64,000 nt of DNA from Chryseobacterium culicis (GTDB lineage: Bacteria > Bacteroidota > Bacteroidia > Flavobacteriales > Weeksellaceae). A program made the position numbers and the translations under genes. Each line of letters starts with the position of its first letter. Position 1 is the stretch's first letter. Location of the stretch: the NCBI RefSeq assembly GCF_002979755.1, contig NZ_PCPP01000005.1, positions 1-64,000 on the forward strand. Reading direction: 5' to 3'. Positions 58,213-64,000 of this stretch are shown one piece after another. A model generated the notes under the pieces. The model did no database searches, was not told where the DNA came from, and was given only the letters and a program-made list of their open reading frames with translations.

Positions 58213-58842
58213 ATGAAAAAAAAATTTACAGAAAAACAGATTCACATACTGGATATTGCAGAAGAGCTGATTGCAAAAAAAGGATACGAGGGAACTTCTG
58301 TAAGAGATATTTGTTCTAAAGCAAATATCAATGTTGCCATGATCTCTTATTACTTTGGTTCCAAAGAGAAAATGATGTCTTACCTCTATCAGTACAGGGT
58401 GCTGAAGACCAGAGAGAACTTTTCGGAATTTGCGGATACCATCAAAGAAGGGAAACCGGAAATGCAGTTGCGGGAAATGATTAAATATATTGTTTCTCAG
58501 CTTTTTAAGTATAATTATTTCCACGGTTTTGTGACTCAGGAGCTTCGTCATACAGAAAATCTGAAAGATGAATTGCTTGATTTCTATCAGTTATTCGTCA
58601 AAAAGCTGGATGAAGTCATTAAAAAAGGTGTTGCATCAGGTGTTTTTACTTTTACACCAAAGCCTGAAGATATTCTTACCATGATTATCGGATCTACTTT
58701 ATTTGTAATCAGGAACAAAAATTTCTATGAGCTCTATGTTCCGAGCAAAAATGAGGAAACCTATGCAAAAGAAGCTGAGAAAAAGGTGAGAATGAATCTT
58801 TTATTAAGTGTTTTTGCGATTCTGGGATACGCTGCAGACTAA
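58213..58842 (+). CDS. TetR/AcrR family transcriptional regulator
   Basis: A 209-residue repressor-like protein. The N-terminal HTH (about 9-55: ILDIAEELIAKKGYEGTSVRDICSKANINVAMISYYFGSKEKM) is the family signature; the remaining helical domain binds an unknown ligand. No efflux or enzyme gene is adjacent, so the target is probably itself plus distant genes. A perfect palindrome in the divergent intergenic region suggests autoregulation. Confidence 0.92.
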   Translation: MKKKFTEKQIHILDIAEELIAKKGYEGTSVRDICSKANINVAMISYYFGSKEKMMSYLYQYRVLKTRENFSEFADTIKEGKPEMQLREMIKYIVSQLFKYNYFHGFVTQELRHTENLKDELLDFYQLFVKKLDEVIKKGVASGVFTFTPKPEDILTMIIGSTLFVIRNKNFYELYVPSKNEETYAKEAEKKVRMNLLLSVFAILGYAAD

Positions 58843-58889
58843 AATTACGTTAAATATTCATAAAAAAAAATCTATTGACAAAAAAGTTA

Positions 58890-58897
58890 TATTTTTG
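58890..58897 (+). promoter_or_regulatory. -7 promoter element for the bamD cluster
   Basis: TATTTTTG fits TAnnTTTG, 48 nt before the bamD ATG. Confidence 0.5.
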
Positions 58898-58945
58898 CAA
58901 ATTAGTAAATCGGCTGTATAATCCGAAAACTGTTGAACTTTTTAT

Positions 58946-59941
58946 ATGAAAAAATATATTTTAGGTCTTTTTGTTGTAGCGGTGATTTCATCTTGTGTAA
59001 GCCAACAGGAAAGAGCAATGAGAAGTGCTGATAAAGAATTTATCTTAAAGGCAGCTAATGAAAATTTCGCTAAGAAAAAGTGGAAAAATGCATTGGCGCT
59101 TTACGACAGACTTGCAAATCTTGTGGCAGGAACGGATGATTTTCCTAATGTAGGTTTCAACACTGCTTATGCTAACTACTATGACAAGAGTTATAAGCTG
59201 GCAGGTCACCAGTTTAAAAACTTTGCAGTGAGTTTCCCAAAAGATCCAAGAGCTGAAGAAGCAGCGTATATGTCTGCATTGTGCTATTATGAAGGATCTA
59301 TGGATTATAACTTAGATCAGTCCAGTACAGAATTGGCTATTAATGAGCTTCAGGAGTTCCTGAACAATTATCCCAACTCTGAAAGGTCTAAAAATATCAG
59401 CCAACTTATTGATGAATTGTCTTATAAGCTTGAATTTAAAGCTTACGAAAACGGAAGACAATACTATAAAATGGGAGAGTATAAAGCAGCGAATGTAGCA
59501 TTTGAAAATGTTTTAGAAGACTTTCCAAGTACAAAACTTCGTTCAAAAATTTATGATTATATCATGAAGTCACGTTATGAACTGGCGATGAAATCAGTAT
59601 ATAATCTTAAAGACGAGCGTATTGAAAGTGCTCTGACTTACACAAAAGTGGTAGAGAAAGAGCTTCCTAATACAGAATATTCTAAAACGGCATTAGATCT
59701 TAGAGAAAAACTGGAAAAGGAAAAACAAAACTTCGTTGTTGTTAAAAAACAAACTGAAGCAAGAATTGCAGCTTTAACGGCAAGACAGAAAAAAGAAGCT
59801 GAAAAACTGGCAGATAAAGATAAAGCTGATCAGCAAATAAAGGATCAGATCAGCAATGAAAAGAAAGCAATCCAGTTACAGAGGGACAGTGCGGCACTTA
59901 AGACGCCTCCTCCTGCAGCGACTTTCAAAATTCAAAGATAA
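58946..59941 (+). CDS. bamD: Outer membrane assembly lipoprotein BamD
   Basis: A 331-residue lipoprotein of the beta-barrel assembly machinery. The signal ends in VISSC; TPR repeats follow (KKKWKNALALYDRLANL, YKLAGHQFKNFAVSFPKDPRAEEAAYMSA, KMGEYKAANVAFENVLEDFP). It is longer than E. coli BamD (about 245) because of a Lys/Glu/Gln coiled-coil-like C-terminal tail from about 265, as seen in other Flavobacteriia. It heads a conserved row with rpoZ, coaBC, a DUF4835 gene and recN. Confidence 0.93.
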   Translation: MKKYILGLFVVAVISSCVSQQERAMRSADKEFILKAANENFAKKKWKNALALYDRLANLVAGTDDFPNVGFNTAYANYYDKSYKLAGHQFKNFAVSFPKDPRAEEAAYMSALCYYEGSMDYNLDQSSTELAINELQEFLNNYPNSERSKNISQLIDELSYKLEFKAYENGRQYYKMGEYKAANVAFENVLEDFPSTKLRSKIYDYIMKSRYELAMKSVYNLKDERIESALTYTKVVEKELPNTEYSKTALDLREKLEKEKQNFVVVKKQTEARIAALTARQKKEAEKLADKDKADQQIKDQISNEKKAIQLQRDSAALKTPPPAATFKIQR

Positions 59942-59982
59942 TTCGTAAATTTGCCATCTTAAAATAAAATAATTTTCTCAAA

Positions 59983-60306
59983 ATGAGTGTAAAAGATACA
60001 AAAGCAGAAGTAAATACTATTACTTACGATAAAGATAAGATTGAAGATAAAGTAGGTTCAATCTATGAAGCTATTGTTATCATGGGAAAGAGAGCAGAGC
60101 AGATCAATGCGGAGATCCGTACGGAACTTCACAACAAATTGGATGAATTTGCTGTTCATAATTCTACATTAGAAGAGGTTTTCGAAAACAGAGAGCAAAT
60201 TGAGATCTCTAAACATTACGAAAAGCTTCCAAAGCCAACTTCAATTGCTATTGAAGAATGGTTAAACGAAGATGTTTATTTCAGAAAAACAGAAGAAAGA
60301 AAATAA
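59983..60306 (+). CDS. rpoZ: RNA polymerase omega subunit (Bacteroidota type)
   Basis: A 107-residue small subunit. The core SIYEAIVIMGKRAEQINAEIRTELHNKLDEFA is the Bacteroidota form of the omega motif that wraps the beta' C-terminus; the rest is diverged from E. coli RpoZ. Position between bamD (41 nt) and coaBC agrees with the usual order. A strong hairpin terminator follows, so coaBC probably has a separate promoter. Confidence 0.92.
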   Translation: MSVKDTKAEVNTITYDKDKIEDKVGSIYEAIVIMGKRAEQINAEIRTELHNKLDEFAVHNSTLEEVFENREQIEISKHYEKLPKPTSIAIEEWLNEDVYFRKTEERK

Positions 60307-60331
60307 TCAATCATCTGTGTTTTAATAAATC

Positions 60332-60370
60332 AAGGTCATAAAGGAATTCATTTCTTTTATGACCTTTTGT
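60332..60370 (+). terminator. Intrinsic terminator of bamD-rpoZ
   Basis: Perfect 11-bp stem (60332-60342 with 60356-60366), followed by TTG and T-rich sequence. Confidence 0.75.
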
Positions 60371-60433
60371 TGTTTTAAAGCCTCATTGTGTGGGAAAAAA
60401 TAAGTACTTTAGTATTTCAAAAATTAGAACTAA

Positions 60434-61639
60434 ATGAGTGTTTCCGGTAAAAAGATACTTATCGCTGTCTCTGGAGGAATTGCGGCTTACAAAATTCATT
60501 TTCTCATCAGAGATTTTGTGAAGAAAGGAGCCGAAGTACAGGTTATTATGACTCCTGATGCTGAAAACTTTGTGACGAAACTAAGTCTGTCTACATTATC
60601 CAAAAAACCTGTGTATTCAGATTTTTACAGCAGCAACGGAACATGGAACAGTCATGTGGAAATGGCTTTGTGGGCAGATGTTATGATTGTCGCTCCATGT
60701 ACGGCCAATACACTGTCTAAAATGGTCCACGGAATGTGTGATAATCTGGTTATTGCAACGTATATGTCTGCAAAATGCGCGGTATTCATTGCTCCTGCAA
60801 TGGATCTTGATATGTATGCACACCCTTCTACAAAAAAGAATCTGGAGCTGGCAGAAAGCTTCGGACATATAATCATACCTGCGGAAAACGGAGAGTTGGC
60901 AAGCGGACTGATCGGGCAGGGAAGAATGGCAGAGCCGGCAACGATCTTTACTACAGTTGAACATTATTTTCATTCAGATAGCCATTCCGGAAGTCTTGAT
61001 GGGAAAACGGTTTTAATTACTGCAGGACCTACTTATGAAGCTATTGATCCGGTAAGATTCATCGGAAATCATTCGTCTGGGAAAATGGGCTTTTCTCTCG
61101 CAGAAGAAGCTTCGAAAAGAGGCGCAAGAGTAATCCTGATTTCAGGGCCAAGTTTTCAGACCCTTAATGATCCAAATGTTGAACTTCATAAAGTAACTTC
61201 GGCAAAAGAAATGCTGGCCAAAGTATTTGAATTTTACGACAGAATAGATATTGGGATTGCCAGTGCGGCAGTAGCAGATTATGCTCCAAAAGAAGTGGCT
61301 AAGGAAAAGATCAAAAAAAATGATGAAAACCTGACGATTGAATTGGTTAAGAATCCTGATATCCTTAAAACAATGGGGGAAAAGAAGACTCACCAGTTTC
61401 TGGTAGGATTTGCCCTGGAAACCCAAAATGAAGAGGAAAATGCAAAAGGAAAACTGGAAAAGAAAAATCTGGATATGATTGTTCTGAATTCTCTTCGTGA
61501 CGAAGGTGCTGGTTTTAAAAATGACACCAACAAAATCAAAATATTTACAAAAACAGAGAAAAAAGAATTCAATCTGAAATCAAAGGATGATGTAGCAAAA
61601 GATATTCTCAATTTTGTAGAGGCTCAATTTTTAAAATAA
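60434..61639 (+). CDS. coaBC: Bifunctional phosphopantothenoylcysteine decarboxylase / phosphopantothenate-cysteine ligase
   Basis: A 401-residue two-domain enzyme for coenzyme A synthesis. The N-terminal FMN-dependent CoaC half has VSGGIAAYK, NSHVEMALWADVMIVAPCTANTLSKM with the catalytic His, and the substrate-recognition motif written APAMDLDM instead of the common PAMN. The CoaB half starts near residue 190 with VLITAGPTYEAIDPVRFIGNHSSGKMG and continues to the VGFALET block. Length is normal. Confidence 0.94.
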   Translation: MSVSGKKILIAVSGGIAAYKIHFLIRDFVKKGAEVQVIMTPDAENFVTKLSLSTLSKKPVYSDFYSSNGTWNSHVEMALWADVMIVAPCTANTLSKMVHGMCDNLVIATYMSAKCAVFIAPAMDLDMYAHPSTKKNLELAESFGHIIIPAENGELASGLIGQGRMAEPATIFTTVEHYFHSDSHSGSLDGKTVLITAGPTYEAIDPVRFIGNHSSGKMGFSLAEEASKRGARVILISGPSFQTLNDPNVELHKVTSAKEMLAKVFEFYDRIDIGIASAAVADYAPKEVAKEKIKKNDENLTIELVKNPDILKTMGEKKTHQFLVGFALETQNEEENAKGKLEKKNLDMIVLNSLRDEGAGFKNDTNKIKIFTKTEKKEFNLKSKDDVAKDILNFVEAQFLK

Positions 61640-61675
61640 TTTTAATAAATTTCCGTTCTCAATTTTTAATAGACA

Positions 61676-62581
61676 ATGAAAAAAATTATAAGTTTATTTT
61701 TTCTGTTTTTTCTATATACCCAAAGTTTTTCTCAGGAGCTGTTGGCAACAGTACAGGTAAACTCCAATCAGCTTGGGGGAAGTAACCAGCAGGCCTATAA
61801 AGCATTGGAGAAAAGTCTCAGGGATTTTATTAATAATACCAGTTGGACGGGTAAAAAACTTCAGAATTTTGAAAAAATAAAATGTGCTTTTTCTATTGTT
61901 ATTTCTGAAAGAGACGTAAATAAATTCAAAGGAACTATTGTTATTCAGGCAGTAAGACCTGTTTATAATACGACCTATGAATCTCCTTTACTGAACCTTC
62001 AGGATCAAAGATTTGCTTTTGAGTACATTGAAAATGAGAGTCTTATTTTTAATGAAAGACAGTTTTCAGGGAAAAATCTTACGGATGTGATCAGTTTCTA
62101 TATCTATGTGATTTTAGGGTTGGATGCAGATAGCTTCCAGTCTATGGGAGGATCTCAATGGTATGCAAAAGCACAACAGATTGCTCAGAATTCCCAAAAC
62201 AGAAACTATGAGGGCTGGAATACCATCAATGAGCCAAGAAGCCGTTCTATTTTGATCAACGAAATCATGAACCCAAACTGGGGTCAGTTGCGTTCTACCA
62301 TTTATACTTACCACAGAGCAGGATTGGATAACCTTTTCAACCAGGATCAGACGGCCGGGAAAAAAGTGATTTTTGATGCGCTGATGCAGCTTAAAATGTA
62401 CGAAAACAATTTCCAGCAGGCATTTTTCTTCAACCTGTTCATGGATACCAAAAGTGATGAAATTTTCAATATTTTCAATTCTGGAAATAATGGAGGCCTC
62501 ATTCTTAATGACCTTAAACAGAATATGATTATCCTCTCACCAAAGAATATAGAGAATAAGTGGAATAAATGGAAAGTCTAA
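61676..62581 (+). CDS. DUF4835 family secreted protein
   Basis: A 301-residue exported protein with a signal peptide (MKKIISLFFLFFLYTQSFSQ). The start of the mature part, ELLATVQVNSNQLGGSNQQAYKALEKSL, and the middle GLDADSFQSMGGSQWYAKAQQI region are characteristic of DUF4835. Proteins of this family sit at this position, next to coaBC and recN, across Flavobacteriia. Some annotations link them to type IX secretion; I cannot confirm that from the sequence. Confidence 0.88.
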   Translation: MKKIISLFFLFFLYTQSFSQELLATVQVNSNQLGGSNQQAYKALEKSLRDFINNTSWTGKKLQNFEKIKCAFSIVISERDVNKFKGTIVIQAVRPVYNTTYESPLLNLQDQRFAFEYIENESLIFNERQFSGKNLTDVISFYIYVILGLDADSFQSMGGSQWYAKAQQIAQNSQNRNYEGWNTINEPRSRSILINEIMNPNWGQLRSTIYTYHRAGLDNLFNQDQTAGKKVIFDALMQLKMYENNFQQAFFFNLFMDTKSDEIFNIFNSGNNGGLILNDLKQNMIILSPKNIENKWNKWKV

Positions 62582-62710
62582 AATTTCTGAGTACGTTTAA
62601 TAACAGATAGCATTATTGATGAGTGCACAATCAAAAAACGATTTCTTAACTCATTAAAAAAACTTAATTTTACCGTTCAAACTCAAATTGGATTATAACC
62701 CGGATTATCA

Positions 62711-64000
62711 ATGCTTTCGAGAATTTACATTAAAAACTTTGCCCTGATTGATACCCTTGAAGTATCATTGAAAAATGGTTTACAGGTTATTACCGGAGAA
62801 ACCGGGGCTGGTAAATCTATTATTTTAGGGGCTTTGCGACTTATTTTAGGAGAAAGAGCAGATGTAAAATCTATTGCCAAAACTGAAGAAAAAAGCGTTG
62901 TGGAAACCGAGTTTTCCCTCAACAATCAGTTTAAGAAATTCTTTATTGAAAATGATCTGGATTACGAGCTTCAGACTATTATCCGAAGAGAAATCCTTCC
63001 TTCAGGAAAATCCCGGGCTTTCATTAATGATGTGCCGGTAACGCTGGATATTCTTAAAGAACTTTCCTCACAACTCATTGATATCCATTCTCAATTTGAA
63101 ACCTCTAACCTTTTTACCTCAGAATATCAGTTTAAAATTATTGACGGGCTTTCTGAGAATAAAAAAATCATAGAAGATTATCAACAGGAGTTTTCTGATT
63201 TTCAGACTCTTAAACTGTTGTTGAAAAAGCTGAAAACCCAGCTTTCAGAATCTAATAAAGAAAGTGATTATAAAGAATTTCTGCTTAACGAACTGGAAGA
63301 GCTTAAACTTGATGATGTAGACTATGAAGATGTTCAGAACCAGCTTTCCATTCAGGAAAATGCAGGGATGATTTCAGAAAATGTAGGCCAGATCTTATCA
63401 AGATTCCATCAGGAAGAAATAGGTATTTTATCCTTCTTCCATGAAGCTACAAATAAGCTTTCGAAAATTTCCGAAGTTTCCACCAGTTTTGCTGAACTTG
63501 ATGAAAGACTTGAAACCTCTTTTGTAGAGCTTAAAGATATCATTTCCGAACTGGAACATGAGGCGGAGAGAGTTGAAATCAATCCGGAAAATCTGGTATA
63601 CCTTACCGATCTTAATAACAAAATCAATGCTTTATTTCTGAAGCACAATGTTTCAGATCTTCATGAACTGATTGAAATCAGAAACCAGCTGGCAGGAGAT
63701 CAGAAAGGAGCTTCGGATCTTGAATCACAGATTGAAGAAACGGAAAACAATATTTCTCAAAAAGAAAAAACACTTCAGACTCTTGCTGCAAAGCTTTCAA
63801 AGAACAGACATAAGAATGTTCCTGTTTTCATCAAAAAAGCAGAAGTCCTTTTGAAAAAACTAGGGCTGGAAAAAGCAAAAGTCGATATAGAATTACAGGA
63901 TGCTGAAGAATTCAACCCGTTTGGAAAAGAAAATATCCAGCTGTTGTTTCAGGCCAATTCCGGTTTCCCTTTAAAACCTATCCAGACTGCTATTTCCGGA
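62711..64000 (+). CDS. recN: DNA repair protein RecN, N-terminal part (runs off window)
   Basis: 430 codons of an SMC-like repair ATPase of the RecN family are present, with the end beyond the window. Start MLSRIYIKNFALIDTLEVSL is typical of RecN; Walker A is GETGAGKSII at about 33-42, followed by REILPSGKSRAFINDVPVTL and LIDIHSQFETSNLF. The later part is coiled-coil, rich in Glu, Lys and Leu. RecN acts in recombinational repair of double-strand breaks. It is the last gene of the bamD-to-recN row, with 129 nt before it. Confidence 0.94.
   Translation, partial: MLSRIYIKNFALIDTLEVSLKNGLQVITGETGAGKSIILGALRLILGERADVKSIAKTEEKSVVETEFSLNNQFKKFFIENDLDYELQTIIRREILPSGKSRAFINDVPVTLDILKELSSQLIDIHSQFETSNLFTSEYQFKIIDGLSENKKIIEDYQQEFSDFQTLKLLLKKLKTQLSESNKESDYKEFLLNELEELKLDDVDYEDVQNQLSIQENAGMISENVGQILSRFHQEEIGILSFFHEATNKLSKISEVSTSFAELDERLETSFVELKDIISELEHEAERVEINPENLVYLTDLNNKINALFLKHNVSDLHELIEIRNQLAGDQKGASDLESQIEETENNISQKEKTLQTLAAKLSKNRHKNVPVFIKKAEVLLKKLGLEKAKVDIELQDAEEFNPFGKENIQLLFQANSGFPLKPIQTAISG

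Noticed and set aside
1..64000. Prophage, IS element, integron or CRISPR array
   Set aside because: No transposase, integrase, phage structural gene or regularly spaced direct repeats were seen on either strand.

Overview
The window reads as one contiguous piece of a Flavobacteriia chromosome, most likely Chryseobacterium or a close relative in Weeksellaceae. The case rests on AT-rich sequence, many start sites preceded by the Bacteroidota -7 element TAnnTTTG rather than a Shine-Dalgarno sequence, TonB-dependent and DUF5686-type outer-membrane proteins, the order bamD-rpoZ-coaBC-DUF4835-recN, a C-terminally extended L21, and short 'bacteriocin-like' peptides with an MKNLKKL-type leader. I see no phage, integrase, IS element or CRISPR array. 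The identification is from recognition only; no database was searched.

Layout. 1-1500: the 3' end of a 5S rRNA and its terminator, then an intergenic stretch with three inverted-repeat elements and two short Cys-rich peptide genes with 18-residue double-glycine-type leaders, only one of which a long-ORF scan would find. 1518-8726: a 2-oxoglutarate oxygenase, menD, a pabB/class IV aminotransferase pair and three membrane-protein genes. 8804-14087: uvrB, a BlaR1/BlaI-type pair with visible operators, and a soluble sugar dehydrogenase. 14131-24174: a TonB receptor, an aminotransferase/FAD monooxygenase pair, tryptophanase, DUF502, miaE, an acyltransferase and a lipoprotein zinc protease. 24359-25932: rplU-rpmA followed by two tandem paralogous Cys-rich peptide genes. 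26018-35583: DUF5686 protein, two identical tRNA-Asn genes bracketing an ATPase and a tricorn-type protease, then rseP. 35808-40062: a nitrilase-family amidase, a persulfide-handling operon (MBL-rhodanese fusion, rhodanese lipoprotein, thioredoxin) and a secreted unknown. 40202-46523: a HerA-like ATPase, a DnaQ-type exonuclease, lysA with a candidate attenuator, and poxB. 46660-55400: small secreted TonB-C-like proteins, miaB, a sigma-54 activator, lptE and an acidic repeat protein. 55445-64000: DUF4126, rnpA, tcdA, tatD-like, a TetR regulator with its palindrome, and bamD-rpoZ-coaBC-DUF4835-recN (recN runs off the end).

The two most notable signals are regulatory. First, three of the four Cys-rich peptide genes carry the same 23-nt element in the 5' UTR, 18-21 nt before the ATG. 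Its end bases change together (G-C in two copies, T-A in the third), as expected of a small structured RNA. Second, lysA is preceded by its own promoter, a 23-codon ORF with five Lys codons, and an intrinsic terminator. The left arm of that terminator can pair instead with a segment overlapping the leader stop codon, which is the arrangement of a translation-coupled attenuator. Both are inferences from sequence and can be tested by comparative searches and transcript mapping.
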